Assembly (NCBI GenBank): GCA_024693715.1
Contig: JAILKS010000051.1
Location: 1-54,282 of the forward strand
From: Treponema sp.
GTDB lineage: Bacteria > Spirochaetota > Spirochaetia > Treponematales > Treponemataceae
DNA: 54,282 nt
Reading direction: 5' to 3'
The notes below the pieces were generated by a model. It saw only the letters and a list, made by a program, of their open reading frames with translations, made no database searches and was not told the origin of the DNA. Numbering within the stretch: position 1 is the stretch's first letter; every line of letters begins with the position of its first letter. Position numbers and translations under genes: made by a program. This document shows positions 34,832-46,000 of this stretch, in pieces.

Positions 34832-35692
34832 TTAAGCTGTCGTTATCGTACCGGCAGGGATTGATTTTGTTACCCAGGTATTACCACCGATTGTACAGCC
34901 TTTTCCAATGACTGTATCACCGCCCAGAATAGTTGCATTTGCATAGATGGTAACATCATCTTCAATAGTAGGATGTCGTTTTTTATTCTGAAGGTTTTTC
35001 TTTACGCTTAATGCACCGAGTGTTACACCCTGATAAATTTTTACATTGTTTCCTATTATTGTAGTTTCTCCGATTACGACACCTGTTCCGTGATCTATAA
35101 AGAACGATTCTCCGATAGAAGCACCCGGATGAATATCAATTCCTGTTTTTCCATGAACATGCTCGCTCATTATACGAGGGATGAAAGGAATGCCGTTTTT
35201 AAAAAGGAAATGAGCTATTCTGTGAACAACGATTGCTTCCAGTCCCGGATATGATAATATTACTTCTTCATTGCTTTGTGCGGCAGGATCTCCGTTAAAA
35301 GCGGCAATTACATCAAGCTTTATTTTCCGTCGCAGCTCCGGTATTTCTTCGATGAGTGCAACGGCTGTTTTTTCTGCCAGTTTGAAGCAATGAGATGCAG
35401 TTATGTTTTCAGCAGATCTGTTTGATTTTTTTATGGTAAAAATCAGCGCTTTCTGGATTTCTTTTGTAAGATTTGCAATTATATTGTTAACTTTTTCACC
35501 GGTAATATATTTGATATTAACAGGATCAATTATTTCTGCAGTTCGGAAGCCTGGAAAAATCAGAGACTGCAAATCTGATAAAACTGACACTACATTCTGT
35601 CTGTTCGGAAAATCTTCTGCATCTGTTCTGTTAATAAAACCTATTGTGTCATATGAATTAAGAATGCCGTTAATTAATTTATCAATATCCAT
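34832..35692 (-). CDS. cysE: Serine O-acetyltransferase, EpsC-type
   Basis: 286 residues. The left-handed beta-helix of hexapeptide repeats (about 180-285: [46 protein letters not shown] ... [13 protein letters not shown]) and HRIAHFLF ahead of it identify serine acetyltransferase, first step of cysteine synthesis. The long N-terminal helical region fits the EpsC group. It pairs functionally with metY elsewhere in the window. Confidence 0.9.
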   Translation of the reverse strand: MDIDKLINGILNSYDTIGFINRTDAEDFPNRQNVVSVLSDLQSLIFPGFRTAEIIDPVNIKYITGEKVNNIIANLTKEIQKALIFTIKKSNRSAENITASHCFKLAEKTAVALIEEIPELRRKIKLDVIAAFNGDPAAQSNEEVILSYPGLEAIVVHRIAHFLFKNGIPFIPRIMSEHVHGKTGIDIHPGASIGESFFIDHGTGVVIGETTIIGNNVKIYQGVTLGALSVKKNLQNKKRHPTIEDDVTIYANATILGGDTVIGKGCTIGGNTWVTKSIPAGTITTA

Positions 35693-35791
35693 AAGAGCCT
35701 CGTTATTTAAAAATAGAATAAAACTGAATATGTTTCAACCGGAAAATCTTGAATTTTATTTAAAAAAATGCAAAATTCTTTTGTAAGTTTA

Positions 35792-35820
35792 TTGACATAA
35801 ATCGCTAGTTATTTTATAGT
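35792..35820 (+). promoter_or_regulatory. Promoter of the tRNA-ribosomal-RNA polymerase operon
   Basis: TTGACA (35792-35797), 17 bases, TATAGT (35815-35820), about 43 bases before the tRNA-Thr. The best promoter match in the window. Confidence 0.8.
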
Positions 35821-35863
35821 CATAAAACGCACGTTTTTATTGAAATTGTGTGTAGAATGCAGT

Positions 35864-35936
35864 GCCCCTGTAGCTCAGTTGGTAGAGCACCACATCGGTA
35901 ATGTGGAGGTCTGCAGTCCGATTCTGCACATGGGCT
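35864..35936 (+). tRNA. tRNA-Thr (GGT)
   Basis: Full cloverleaf: anticodon stem CCACA/TGTGG with loop TCGGTAA (anticodon GGT), T arm TGCAG/CTGCA with loop TCCGATT. The acceptor stem GCCCCTG/CATGGGC has a C-T mismatch at the fifth pair. CCA is not encoded. Confidence 0.92.
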
Positions 35937-35978
35937 TAAAAACTAAATAAAAGTGACTGGCTTTTTAGGAGATATAAT

Positions 35979-36155
35979 ATGGGAAGCAAAAAGAAGGGTT
36001 CTGTAGAAATCATCGCTTTGCAGTGTACAGAATGTAAAAGAAAGAATTACACTACTTATAAAAACCGTAAGAATATTACAGGTAAATTAGAAAAGAATAA
36101 GTATTGTCCTTTCTGTAAAAAAAGTATTTTGCACAAAGAAACAAAGGCAAAATAA
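35979..36155 (+). CDS. rpmG: Ribosomal protein L33
   Basis: 58 residues, between the two tRNA genes. Four cysteines in two CxxC knuckles (LQCTEC and YCPFC) make it the zinc-binding L33 form. AGGAG lies upstream of the ATG. It belongs to the 50S subunit. Confidence 0.92.
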   Translation: MGSKKKGSVEIIALQCTECKRKNYTTYKNRKNITGKLEKNKYCPFCKKSILHKETKAK

Positions 36156-36191
36156 AACTGGTATTTGACCGGTACGTCGGTTTTAATATAT

Positions 36192-36264
36192 AGGGCAGTA
36201 GTTCAGTTGGTAGAGCAGCGGTCTCCAAAACCGCCTGTCGTGGGTTCAAGTCCTGCCTGCCCTG
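36192..36264 (+). tRNA. tRNA-Trp (CCA)
   Basis: Acceptor AGGGCAG/CTGCCCT, anticodon stem GCGGT/ACCGC with loop CTCCAAA (anticodon CCA), T loop TTCAAGT, discriminator G as usual for bacterial tRNA-Trp. CCA is not encoded. Confidence 0.94.
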
Positions 36265-36314
36265 AAAATATTTTATCCATAATCAGGATATATTGTTATT
36301 AAGGAATTAATGTC

Positions 36315-36500
36315 ATGGCTAAATTTGGTAAATTCTTCCGCGAAAGTGTTGCAGAATTAAAAAAGGTTGTGTGGCCTACAAAACAGGATGTTTTTTCATC
36401 TATTAAGGTTGTTATTGTTTCAACAATAATCATTGCCGTTATTCTCGGTGCTTTAGATCTTGGTTTCACACAGTTGTTTAGCTGGATAATGTCTAGATAA
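36315..36500 (+). CDS. secE: SecE translocase subunit
   Basis: 61 residues with a single transmembrane helix (about 30-55) and the conserved amphipathic start FFRESVAELKKVVWPTKQDV. Essential small subunit of the SecYEG channel. Its place before nusG is the normal bacterial order. Confidence 0.95.
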   Translation: MAKFGKFFRESVAELKKVVWPTKQDVFSSIKVVIVSTIIIAVILGALDLGFTQLFSWIMSR

Positions 36501-36511
36501 GGCGGAATTCT

Positions 36512-37072
36512 ATGTCAAGAAATTGGTATATTCTTCATACATATACAGGATATGAAGGAAAAATTGAACGCGCAATAAAATCACTTTTAGATAAAGGTGA
36601 AATTTCTGCTGAAGTCATTCTTGATGTCAGAGTTCCTGTGGAAGAGATTGTAGAAATCAAAGATGGTAAAAAGAAAGTTAGAAATAATAAATTCTTACCT
36701 GGTTATATAATGCTTGAAATGGATCTTCCTGAAATGGGATGGAAGGATACATGTGTAAAGCTCTATAAGATTCAGGGTGTAACAGGTTTTGTTGGAAACG
36801 TAAGCCGTAACAACAGACCTATTCCTATTTCTGCAGAAGAAGCAAAAAATCTTCTTATGAAATCCGGTGCAATTAAGGGTGAAAAAGCACAGCGCATTAA
36901 TCAGAATTTCGCTGTTGGTGATACTGTTAAGATTACCGATGGTCCTTTTGCATCATTTACCGGTACTATTAAAGAAATCAGTATTGAAAAAGAAAAGCTT
37001 AGCGTAGAAGTTCAGATTTTTGGACGTCCTACACCGGTAGAGTTAAATTTCTTACAGGCAGAGAAAGCCTGA
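36512..37072 (+). CDS. nusG: Transcription elongation/termination factor NusG
   Basis: 186 residues. NGN domain at the start (WYILHTYTGYEGKIERAIKSLL ... FLPGYIMLEMDL ... VTGFVG) and KOW motif at the end (AVGDTVKITDGPFASFTGTIKEI). It binds RNA polymerase and couples it to Rho or the ribosome. Confidence 0.96.
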   Translation: MSRNWYILHTYTGYEGKIERAIKSLLDKGEISAEVILDVRVPVEEIVEIKDGKKKVRNNKFLPGYIMLEMDLPEMGWKDTCVKLYKIQGVTGFVGNVSRNNRPIPISAEEAKNLLMKSGAIKGEKAQRINQNFAVGDTVKITDGPFASFTGTIKEISIEKEKLSVEVQIFGRPTPVELNFLQAEKA

Positions 37073-37220
37073 GTTTAGTTATTTGTCAATTACAGGGGTT
37101 TGTATCCCAAATGCAAACCGAAAATCCTGTTTTTGGGAGAGGTACAGGTCCGTTGGACAGAGGTATCTCGTTAGTAAGAAATCTTTATGATTCTTACACA
37201 CCAACTTTAGGAGAAATAAA
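37073..37220 (+). promoter_or_regulatory. Structured leader between nusG and rplK
   Basis: GGTTTG (37097-37102) can pair CAAACC (37114-37119), while TCCCAAA in that loop (37105-37111) can pair TTTGGGA at 37132-37138, forming a possible pseudoknot. Further hairpins: CCTGT/ACAGG (37126-37148) and GTCC-GTT-GGAC. In many bacteria ribosomal protein L1 represses rplK-rplA from this leader, so an L1 or related control site is plausible but unproven. Confidence 0.4.
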
Positions 37221-37652
37221 ATGGCAACAAAGAAAGTTTCTGCTATTATTAAATTGCAGTGTCCTGCAGGAGCAGCAACTCCGGCCCCTCCAATTGGTCC
37301 AGCTTTAGGACCTCATGGTGTAAGTGCTCCAAAATTTGTTCAGGAATTTAATGATAGAACAAAGTCAATGGAAAAAGGTCTTGTAATTCCAGTAGTAATT
37401 ACTGTATATCAGGACAAATCTTACACATTCATTCTTAAAACTCCTCCAGCAGCAGTTTTGATTAAAAAAGCATGTAAAATCGAAAAAGGTGCAGGTAACC
37501 CTCTTCTCGATAAGGTTGCTAAATTGTCTGCAAAGGATTTGGAAGAAATCGCAAAAACAAAGATGCCTGATATCAATGCAAATGATATCGAAGCAGCAAA
37601 GAAAATCATTGCCGGTACTGCACGCAGTATGGGTGTAGAGGTGGAGCAGTAA
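37221..37652 (+). CDS. rplK: Ribosomal protein L11
   Basis: 143 residues. The N-terminal [30 protein letters not shown] and the C-terminal RNA-binding domain (ARSMGVEVE) are standard. It binds 23S rRNA at the GTPase centre. rplA starts two bases after the stop. Confidence 0.97.
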   Translation: MATKKVSAIIKLQCPAGAATPAPPIGPALGPHGVSAPKFVQEFNDRTKSMEKGLVIPVVITVYQDKSYTFILKTPPAAVLIKKACKIEKGAGNPLLDKVAKLSAKDLEEIAKTKMPDINANDIEAAKKIIAGTARSMGVEVEQ

Positions 37653-37653
37653 T

Positions 37654-38331
37654 ATGAAACATGGAAAGAAATATAATGCAAGCGCTGCAAAATATGATCT
37701 TACAAAAAAATATGATGTTGCTGCAGCTTGTAAAATGGTTCAGGACATGAAGTTTACTAAGTTTGATGAAACTGTAGAAGCTCATGTAGCACTTCGCCTT
37801 GAAAAAAATGCAACTGTTCGTGATACACTTGTATTCCCAAATCAGTTCCGTGGCGAAAAGAAAGTTTTAGTATTCTGTAAGGGCGACAAAGTAAAAGAAG
37901 CTTTGGACGCTGGTGCAGCTTATGCCGGTGAAGAATACATCGAAAAAGTAAAGGGTGGATGGCTTGAATTTGACGTTTGTGTTGCAACACCTGATATGAT
38001 GAAGGATGTAGGTCGTCTTGGTATGGTTTTGGGACGTAAAGGTCTTATGCCTAACCCAAAAACTGGTACTGTAACTCCGGATGTCGCAAATGCAGTTGCA
38101 GAACTTAAAAAAGGTCGTACAGAATTCCGTGCAGATAAAGCAGGAGTTGTTCACATTGCAGTTGGTAAATGTTCAATGGACGCTGACAAAATAGTTGCTA
38201 ATATCAACACTCTTCTTTCTGAAGTAAATAAGAAGAAGCCTGCTGGTACAACAACAGGATTTGTTCAGTCTGTATCTGTATGTTCATCTATGGGCCCTGG
38301 TGTATGGGTTGACTATAAGGAAGGCGAATAA
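37654..38331 (+). CDS. rplA: Ribosomal protein L1
   Basis: 225 residues, usual length. Motifs LVFPNQFRGEKKVLVFCKGD, GMVLGRKGLMPNPKTGTVTPDV and the C-terminal MGPGVWVD are typical. Part of the L1 stalk and a known translational repressor of the L11-L1 operon in other bacteria. Its last base is shared with the rplJ start codon. Confidence 0.97.
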   Translation: MKHGKKYNASAAKYDLTKKYDVAAACKMVQDMKFTKFDETVEAHVALRLEKNATVRDTLVFPNQFRGEKKVLVFCKGDKVKEALDAGAAYAGEEYIEKVKGGWLEFDVCVATPDMMKDVGRLGMVLGRKGLMPNPKTGTVTPDVANAVAELKKGRTEFRADKAGVVHIAVGKCSMDADKIVANINTLLSEVNKKKPAGTTTGFVQSVSVCSSMGPGVWVDYKEGE

Positions 38332-38834
38332 TGGCAGTAAGAGCAAAGAAAATTCAGCCTGTAAAGACTGAAGCAATTGAAAACGCTAAAAAGACATTTG
38401 CTGATTACAGCGATTTTATTTTCGCTGACTATCGCGGTCTTACAGTAGAGCAGATAACTGCTTTAAGAGATAAACTTCGTGAAAAGAATGCAGTTCTTAA
38501 GGTTGTAAAAAACAACTTTGCGCGTATCGCTTTTGAAGATATGAAAGTTGAAAATGTAGCTGACTATCTTAAAGGTCCTACAGTAATTGCAATGGTTAAG
38601 GAAGATTCTAACGAAGTTGCAAAGGTTCTTTTTGATTTTGCAAAAGATACTCCAGCACTTGCTATTAAGGGTGCAAGTATCGCAAATGAAATCTATGATG
38701 TAGCTAAAGTTGAAGCTTATTCAAAGGTTCCTGGAAAGAAACAGCTTATTGCTATGCTTATGTCTGCAATGAACGGTCCGGTACAGAAACTTGCCGCTAC
38801 ATTGAAGGCTTACGCAGATTCAAAAGCTGAATAA
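38331..38834 (+). CDS. rplJ: Ribosomal protein L10
   Basis: 167 residues. The DYRGLTVEQITALRDKLREKNAVLKVVKNNFARIAFE segment is typical. L10 is the base of the L7/L12 stalk. The start overlaps the rplA stop (TAATGG), so there is no room for a separate L10 leader; control would have to act within rplA. Confidence 0.96.
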   Translation: MAVRAKKIQPVKTEAIENAKKTFADYSDFIFADYRGLTVEQITALRDKLREKNAVLKVVKNNFARIAFEDMKVENVADYLKGPTVIAMVKEDSNEVAKVLFDFAKDTPALAIKGASIANEIYDVAKVEAYSKVPGKKQLIAMLMSAMNGPVQKLAATLKAYADSKAE

Positions 38835-38977
38835 GTATTTAAAACACATTTCAGGCTTCATAGCTGTCGACTGTTATGTGTTAAAAGAGCAGAAATAATT
38901 CAGTTGAGTTTACCCTGCTGCCATTAAGGGGCAACCCGAGGTGGAATATATTAATTATTTATAGAGGAGAAGACAAT
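38835..38977 (+). promoter_or_regulatory. rplJ-rplL spacer with paired segments
   Basis: AACACAT (38843-38849) pairs ATGTGTT (38876-38882), and TGCC/GGCA flanks a loop at about 38915-38930. A good ribosome site (GAGGAG) precedes rplL. The length, 143 bases, is generous for these genes and may help raise L7/L12 output relative to L10. That role is inference. Confidence 0.35.
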
Positions 38978-39361
38978 ATGGCAGCTCTCACAAATGATCA
39001 GATTTTGGATGCAATCGCATCTATGTCAGTTCTTGAAGTTTCAGAACTCGTAAAAGCAATGGAAGAAAAATTCGGTGTTACAGCAGCAGTAGCAGTAGCA
39101 GCAGGTCCTGCAGCAGCAGGCGGAGCAGCAGCTGGTGGTGATGAACAGACTGAATTTACTGTATCTCTTGATTCTTTCGATGCAGCTCAGAAAATTCCTG
39201 TTATTAAAGCAGTTCGTGAAATTACAGGTCTCGGACTTGGTGAAGCAAAAGCTTTGGTTGAAGGTGCACCAAAAACTCTTAAGGAAGGTGTTTCTAAGGC
39301 TGATGCTGATGAAATCATTAAGAAGATCGAAGCAGCTGGTGGTAAAGCTAGCAAGAAATAA
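38978..39361 (+). CDS. rplL: Ribosomal protein L7/L12
   Basis: 127 residues. N-terminal dimerising helices ([26 protein letters not shown]), an Ala/Gly-rich hinge, and the C-terminal factor-binding domain ([18 protein letters not shown]). Present in multiple copies per ribosome. The hinge is encoded by a GCA-rich near-repeat. Confidence 0.97.
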   Translation: MAALTNDQILDAIASMSVLEVSELVKAMEEKFGVTAAVAVAAGPAAAGGAAAGGDEQTEFTVSLDSFDAAQKIPVIKAVREITGLGLGEAKALVEGAPKTLKEGVSKADADEIIKKIEAAGGKASKK

Positions 39362-39386
39362 TTAGTTTTATAACTAATATTTTACG

Positions 39387-39426
39387 GGGGATGCCGGTAG
39401 AATTTTTGAATTTTACGGGTATCCCC
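39387..39426 (+). terminator. Attenuator-like hairpin after rplL
   Basis: A 16-position stem (39387-39402 with 39411-39426, one mismatch and two G-T pairs) with an 8-base loop, followed by only a weak T stretch. This suits partial termination that lowers rpoBC expression relative to ribosomal proteins, as described for the same spacer in E. coli. Confidence 0.6.
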
Positions 39427-39463
39427 TTATGTCGTATTAAAAAGAAAATAATTATCCACAAAA

Positions 39464-39528
39464 AGTGGTTCAAATAATCAGTGATTTCTTTGCTGTGCAG
39501 AGTTTCTGCATGTAGAAGAAAAACCACT
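39464..39528 (+). promoter_or_regulatory. Long processing-type hairpin before rpoB
   Basis: Three collinear stems: AGTGGTT/AACCACT (39464-39470 with 39522-39528), TTTCTT/AAGAAA (39485-39490 with 39516-39521) and TGCAGA/TCTGCA (39496-39501 with 39505-39510). It lies in the position where E. coli has an RNase III processing site. That function here is inference. Confidence 0.5.
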
Positions 39529-39552
39529 GAACTTAAAAGGCAGGGGGAACTG

Positions 39553-42500
39553 ATGTTCGCTAAAACTCGAACAATCGACCGTCGTTATTATGGTAAAGAC
39601 ATCCAGAACTTTATGGATGTTCCAAATCTTATTGCAATCCAAACTTCATCTTATGAAAGTTTTCTTCAGTCAGAAAGATTAAAGGCTAAAGAAAAGGTTT
39701 TGGCTCAAGGTCTTCAGGACGTATTTACTTCAACTTTTCCAATCGAAAGTCCTAATGGAGATATGACTCTTGAGTATGATTTTTATGAGCTTGACTGGGA
39801 TAATATCAAGTTCAACGAATTGGAATGTAAGCAGAAAAATTTAACTTATGCTGTTCCATTAAAAGCAAGAATCAGTTTGAATTTCTTACAGACTGGTGCT
39901 ATTCTCCAGAAAGATATTTATATGGGTGACATTCCGCTCATGACTGACCGTGGTACTTTTATTATCAACGGTGCAGAGCGTGTAGTTGTTTCTCAGATAC
40001 ATCGTTCTCCTGGTGTAATTTTCTGTCATGACAAGGGTGTTTATTCATCAAGAATTATTCCTTACCGCGGATCTTGGCTTGAATTTGAAATTGACCAGAA
40101 AAAAGAACTTATTTACGCAAAAATTGACCGCAAAAAGAAAATTTTAGGTACAATTTTCCTTCGCGCACTCGGATATTCTACTCGTGAAGAAATTATCCGC
40201 TGCTTCTATGATGTTGAAAAAATCAAAATAAAAACAGACGCTGCAGGAAAAGAAGCACTTGTAAATAGAGTACTTGCAGATCCAGTCATCATTAAGGATG
40301 AAAATGGTGAAGATAAACGTCTCTTTAATGCAGGTACAAGACTTCATCCTCATGATATCGATGATCTTATTGCAAATAAAATCACTGAAATCATGGCTGT
40401 TTCCTTCGATAACCGCAAACGCAAGGATGATAAAAATACTTCTCTTGATTCACAGATGATTATTAACTGTTTTGACAGAGAGGAAGTTAAGTTTGTAAAG
40501 GAAGGTTCAATTGATTGTGAGCCTTCAAAAGAAGACTGTTTGAATGAGGTATATAAGATTCTTCAGCCTGGTGAACCTATGACTTTTGAGCAGGCAGAAA
40601 AGGATTTGAATTCTCTGTTCTTCTCTGAAAGACGTTATGATCTTGGTCGTGTAGGTCGTTATAAGCTTAATAAAAAATTTGAATACTCTGATGATATAAA
40701 AGATTCAACTTTGATTAAGGAAGATATTATCAATACAATGAGATACCTTATCAAAGTATTCGTAGGCGAAGAAACAATTGATGATATTGATCATCTTGGT
40801 AACCGCCGTATCCGTTCTGTTGGTGAATTGATGACAATTCAGCTTAAATCTGCATTTGCAAGAATGGAACGAATTGCAAAAGAAAGAATGAGTCTTAAAG
40901 AAACAGATACAATGAAGCCACAGGATTTGATTTCGATTAAACCTATCGTTGCTTCTATCAAAGAGTTCTTCGGTTCATCTCAGCTTTCACAGTTCATGGA
41001 TCAGGTAAACCCTCTTGCAGAACTTACACATAAACGTCGTTTGAATGCTCTTGGTCCTGGCGGTCTTTCTCGTGACCGTGCCGGATTCGAAGTTCGTGAC
41101 GTACATTATTCACATTACGGGCGCATGTGTCCGATTGAAACTCCTGAAGGTCCGAACATTGGTCTTATCGTTTCACTTGCAATGTTTACAAGAATCAATG
41201 ATTACGGCTTCCTCGAAGCTCCATTCCGCAAGGTTGTTGACGGTAAGGTTACAGACCAGGTTGAATGGCTTTCTGCAATGGATGAAGATAAATATTATGT
41301 AGGACAGATTGTCGAAGGTATTAAGGATGACGGTTCGTTCCCGACAGATACAATCCCTTGTAGAAAACAGGGAGACTATACTCAGCGTTCACCAAAGGAT
41401 GTTCAGTATATCGATGTTTGTCCTCGTCAGATTATTTCTGTTTCTGCATCTTTGATTCCGTTCCTTGAACATGACGATGCTAACCGTGCACTCATGGGTT
41501 GTAACATGCAGCGTCAGGCTGTTCCTCTTTTATTCCCGGAACCACCACATGTTGGAACCGGTATGGAAAAGAAATGTGCTTACGATTCAGGTGTTCTTGT
41601 TAAAGCAAAACGTCCTGGTGAAGTAATTTATGTAGCAAGTGATAAAATCAAGGTAAAGACAAAATCTGGTGAAATAGATGAATATACTCTGCTTAAATAT
41701 CAGCGTACTAACCAGGATACATGTTATCATCAGCGTCCAACTGTAGAAGTTGGTGCAAAGGTTAAAGAAGGTGCTGTTCTTGCAGACGGTCCTGCAACCT
41801 TTAATGGTGAACTTGCTCTTGGTAGAAACATTCTTGTAGGATTCGTTCCATGGAATGGTTATAACTACGAAGACGCTGTTTTGATTTCACAGAGAGTTGT
41901 TCGCGAAGATATGTATACTTCTATTCATATTAAGGAATATACAACTGAAGTTCGTGAAACAAAGCTTGGACCTGAAAAAATCACACGTGATATTCCGAAT
42001 ACATCAGAAAAAGCACTTGCTAATCTTGATAATGACGGTATTATCCGAATCGGTTCTAAAGTTCGTTCACATGATATTCTTGTCGGAAAGGTTACACCTA
42101 AGTCTGAAACAGAAACAACTCCTGAATTCAAACTTTTGAACTCGATTTTCGGTGAAAAAGCAAAAGAAGTTCGTGATTCTTCATTGACAGTTCCACATGG
42201 AGTTGAAGGTATTGTAATTGATATTCAGCAGCTCAGCAGGGCAAATGGGGATGATTTGAATCCTGGCGTTGAAAAAGTTGTTAAGGTTCTTATTGCAAAT
42301 AAACGTAAGCTTTGCGAAGGTGATAAGATGGCAGGACGACACGGAAATAAGGGTGTTGTTGCAAGAATTCTTCCAATAGAAGATATGCCTTATCTTGAAG
42401 ACGGTACACCACTTGATGTATGTCTTAATCCTCTTGGTGTACCTTCCCGAATGAATATCGGACAGATTATGGAATCTGAACTTGGTATTGCAGGTAAATA

Positions 42501-43086
42501 TCTTAATCAGTTCTATGAATCACCGGTATTCCAGTCTCCTTCACAGGAAATGATTGCAGATAAACTCGAAGAAGCTGGTCTTCCTAGAAACTGTAAGCAG
42601 ATTGTTCATGACGGACGCACCGGAGAACCTTTTATTAATCCAATTTTTGTCGGTGTAATTTACTTTATGAAGCTTCATCACCTTGTTGATGATAAAATGC
42701 ATGCCCGTTCAACAGGTCCTTACTCGCTCGTTACACAGCAGCCTCTTGGTGGTAAGGCTCAGTTTGGTGGTCAGCGTCTTGGTGAAATGGAAGTTTGGGC
42801 ACTTGAAGCTTATGGTGCTGCTAACTGTCTGCAGGAAATGATGACTATTAAATCTGATGATATGAACGGTCGTTCTAAGGTTTATGAATCGATTGTAAAG
42901 GGTGATCCTTCTTCACCAATCGGTATTCCGGAATCATTCAACGTTCTGGTTCAGGAAATGCGTGGTCTTGCTCTTGATTTTACAATCTATGATGCAAAAG
43001 GAAAACAGATTGCTCTTACAGAACGCGATCAGGAATTAATAGAGAAAAACGCTTCCGGTTTTGATAAGGAGGATGTAAATGCGTGA
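39553..43086 (+). CDS. rpoB: RNA polymerase beta subunit
   Basis: 1177 residues from the ATG at 39553, where AGGGGGA is the ribosome site; in-frame upstream codons belong to the leader hairpin. The rifampicin pocket reads [30 protein letters not shown]: relative to E. coli it has Val for Asn518 and Asn for Ser531 (residue 498 here, codon 41044-41046). Asn at this place is known to underlie natural rifampicin resistance in spirochaetes. The catalytic-core motif [13 protein letters not shown] is intact. The stop overlaps rpoC by eight bases. Confidence 0.98.
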   Translation: MFAKTRTIDRRYYGKDIQNFMDVPNLIAIQTSSYESFLQSERLKAKEKVLAQGLQDVFTSTFPIESPNGDMTLEYDFYELDWDNIKFNELECKQKNLTYAVPLKARISLNFLQTGAILQKDIYMGDIPLMTDRGTFIINGAERVVVSQIHRSPGVIFCHDKGVYSSRIIPYRGSWLEFEIDQKKELIYAKIDRKKKILGTIFLRALGYSTREEIIRCFYDVEKIKIKTDAAGKEALVNRVLADPVIIKDENGEDKRLFNAGTRLHPHDIDDLIANKITEIMAVSFDNRKRKDDKNTSLDSQMIINCFDREEVKFVKEGSIDCEPSKEDCLNEVYKILQPGEPMTFEQAEKDLNSLFFSERRYDLGRVGRYKLNKKFEYSDDIKDSTLIKEDIINTMRYLIKVFVGEETIDDIDHLGNRRIRSVGELMTIQLKSAFARMERIAKERMSLKETDTMKPQDLISIKPIVASIKEFFGSSQLSQFMDQVNPLAELTHKRRLNALGPGGLSRDRAGFEVRDVHYSHYGRMCPIETPEGPNIGLIVSLAMFTRINDYGFLEAPFRKVVDGKVTDQVEWLSAMDEDKYYVGQIVEGIKDDGSFPTDTIPCRKQGDYTQRSPKDVQYIDVCPRQIISVSASLIPFLEHDDANRALMGCNMQRQAVPLLFPEPPHVGTGMEKKCAYDSGVLVKAKRPGEVIYVASDKIKVKTKSGEIDEYTLLKYQRTNQDTCYHQRPTVEVGAKVKEGAVLADGPATFNGELALGRNILVGFVPWNGYNYEDAVLISQRVVREDMYTSIHIKEYTTEVRETKLGPEKITRDIPNTSEKALANLDNDGIIRIGSKVRSHDILVGKVTPKSETETTPEFKLLNSIFGEKAKEVRDSSLTVPHGVEGIVIDIQQLSRANGDDLNPGVEKVVKVLIANKRKLCEGDKMAGRHGNKGVVARILPIEDMPYLEDGTPLDVCLNPLGVPSRMNIGQIMESELGIAGKYLNQFYESPVFQSPSQEMIADKLEEAGLPRNCKQIVHDGRTGEPFINPIFVGVIYFMKLHHLVDDKMHARSTGPYSLVTQQPLGGKAQFGGQRLGEMEVWALEAYGAANCLQEMMTIKSDDMNGRSKVYESIVKGDPSSPIGIPESFNVLVQEMRGLALDFTIYDAKGKQIALTERDQELIEKNASGFDKEDVNA

Positions 43087-46000
43087 TGTACAGGATTTTG
43101 ACAGCTTAAAAATTAAACTTGCTTCTCCGGAAACCATCCGTGCATGGTCTTATGGTGAAGTTAAAAAGCCTGAAACAATAAATTACAGGACTCTTCGTCC
43201 GGAGAAAGACGGTTTGTTCTGTGAAAGAATTTTCGGTACAACAAAAGAATGGGAATGTTATTGTGGTAAATTCAAGTCTATCCGTTATAAGGGTGTAATC
43301 TGCGACCGTTGTGGTGTAGAAGTTACTCATTTTAAGGTAAGACGAGAGCGAACCGGTCACATTGAGCTTGCTGCTCCTGTAAGCCATATCTGGTATTACA
43401 GATCAGTTCCAAGCCGTATGGGTCTTCTTCTTGATTTGAAGGTAGCAGACCTTCGTTCAGTTTTGTACTATGAAAAATATATAGTAATTGATCCGGGTGA
43501 TACAGATCTTAAGGAAAAGGATCTTCTTACAGAAGAAGAATATCAGAAGGCATTTGACCTTTATGGTAACGCTTTTACTGCAGATATGGGTGCAGAAGCT
43601 ATCAAGACAATGCTGAATCGTCTTGATCTTGATGAACTTGCATCTGAATTAAGAGCTAAGATGATTGAAAAGGGTGCTAAATCTGATAAAAAGCTTTTAA
43701 GAAGAATTCAGATTGTTGAAGATTTCCGTTCATCCGGTAATAAAGTTTCATGGATGATTCTCGATGTAATACCGGTAATCCCTCCTGAGCTTCGTCCAAT
43801 GGTTCAGCTTGACGGTGGACGTTTTGCAACATCAGATTTGAATGACCTTTATCGTCGTGTAATCAACAGAAACAATCGTCTTAAGAGATTACAGCAGCTT
43901 TCTGCTCCTGATATTATTATCCGTAACGAAAAGCGTATGCTTCAGGAAGCAGTTGATGCTTTGTTCGATAATACAAAACGTAAAAGAGCAGTTAAGGGTG
44001 CTTCTAACCGCCCACTCAAGTCAATTTCTGATCTTCTTAAAGGTAAGCAGGGACGTTTCCGTTTAAACCTTCTTGGTAAGCGTGTTGACTACTCTGGACG
44101 TTCTGTAATTGTAGTAGGACCTGAATTAAAGCTCTGGCAGTGTGGTCTTCCTACAAAAATGGCTTTGGAATTATTCAAGCCGTTCCTTATGAAAAAACTC
44201 GTTGATAAAGACGTAGTATTCAATATTAAAAAGGCAAAGATGCTTGTAGAAAGCGAATCTCCAGAAGTATTCGCAATCCTTGATGAAGTTGTTAAAGAGC
44301 ACCCGGTAATGCTTAACCGTGCGCCTACACTTCACCGTCTTGGTATTCAGGCATTTGAACCTGTTCTTGTAGAAGGAAAAGCACTTAAGCTTCATCCGCT
44401 TGCATGTAAGGCTTTCAACGCCGACTTCGATGGTGACCAGATGGCTATTCACGTTCCTTTGACTCAGGCAGCTCAGATGGAATGCTGGACTTTGATGCTT
44501 TCTGCAAGAAACCTTCTTGACCCTGCTAACGGTAACACAATCGTTGCTCCGTCACAGGACATGGTACTTGGTATTTACTACATGACTGCCATTAAGCCTA
44601 ACGCAAAGGGAACCGGAAAACGATTCTCTACACCTGATGAAGTTCGTATGGCTGCAGAAAGCGGAAATATTGAATGGCAGGCATTAATTAAAGTTCCTGC
44701 TCCAAAAGATTCTTTCAGCAGTTCTGCACTTAAAGCAAAAGGCGATGACGGATTTGTTCAGGGAACTCAGGACTTTAAAGCAGGCGATTTGATTGAAACT
44801 TCTGCAGGACGCTTGAGATTTAATGAAGCAATGCCTGAAGAAATTGAATTCGTAAACCGCCAGATGTTCGATAAATCACTTAAGAAGATGATTGAACATG
44901 TATATCATACAAAGGGTTCATGGCTTACAATTCAGATGCATGATGCAATAAAGGATGTAGGATATAAAAATGCTACTTTCTTTGGTGCTACACTCTGTAT
45001 GGATGATATTCTTGTACCAAAACAGAAAACAGAAATGATTGATAAAGCTAACAAGGAAGTAAATGATATTGTTAATCAGGCCAGCAACGGTCTTATTACT
45101 TCAGAAGAACGCTTCAACCGTGTCTGCGATATCTGGGCAAGAACAAATGATAGTCTTACAAAGACTATGATGGACAATCTTGAAAAAGATAAAGACGGTT
45201 TTAATACAATTTACATGATGGCTAAATCAGGTGCCCGAGGTTCTCGAGGTCAGATTTCTCAGCTTGCCGCAATGCGTGGTTTGATGACTAAGCCTAATGG
45301 TGAAATTATTGAGCTTCCTATTAAGTCTAACTTCTATGAAGGACTTTCGGTTATCGAATACTTTATTTCTACAAACGCTTCACGTAAGGGTCTTTCGGAT
45401 ACAGCTCTTAAGACAGCCGATGCCGGTTACATGACACGTCGTCTTGTTGATGTTGCTCAGGATGTAGTAATCAACGAAGAAGACTGTTCTACAATCAACG
45501 GTATTGACTATGCTGCAATCAAGGACGGAGATGAAATTAAAGTACATCTTAAGGATAGAATTGTAGGTCATTATACAATCGAACGTGTTGTTCACCCAAT
45601 TACAGGCGAACTCATCTGCGATGTAAACCAGTACATTGATGATGACATGGCACAGAAGATTGAAGATGCCGGTGTAGAAAAGGTTAAGCTCCGCACTGTA
45701 CTTACCTGTGAAGCTAAGCACGGTATTTGTGTTAAGTGTTACGGTAAGAACCTTGCACGTAATAAGATTGTAGAAATTGGTGAAGCAGTTGGTATTATTG
45801 CTGCTCAGTCAATCGGTCAGCCAGGTACACAGCTTACACTTCGTACCTTCCACTCTGGTGGTACTGCCGAAATGTCTACAGAAGATAACCACATTGTTCT
45901 TAAGTTCAATGCAATCTTAAAGGATATTCAGGGAACTCACGTTGAAACTAACCGTGGTAAAACCTGGTTGTTCACACGTAAGGGATATATGACAGTAATC

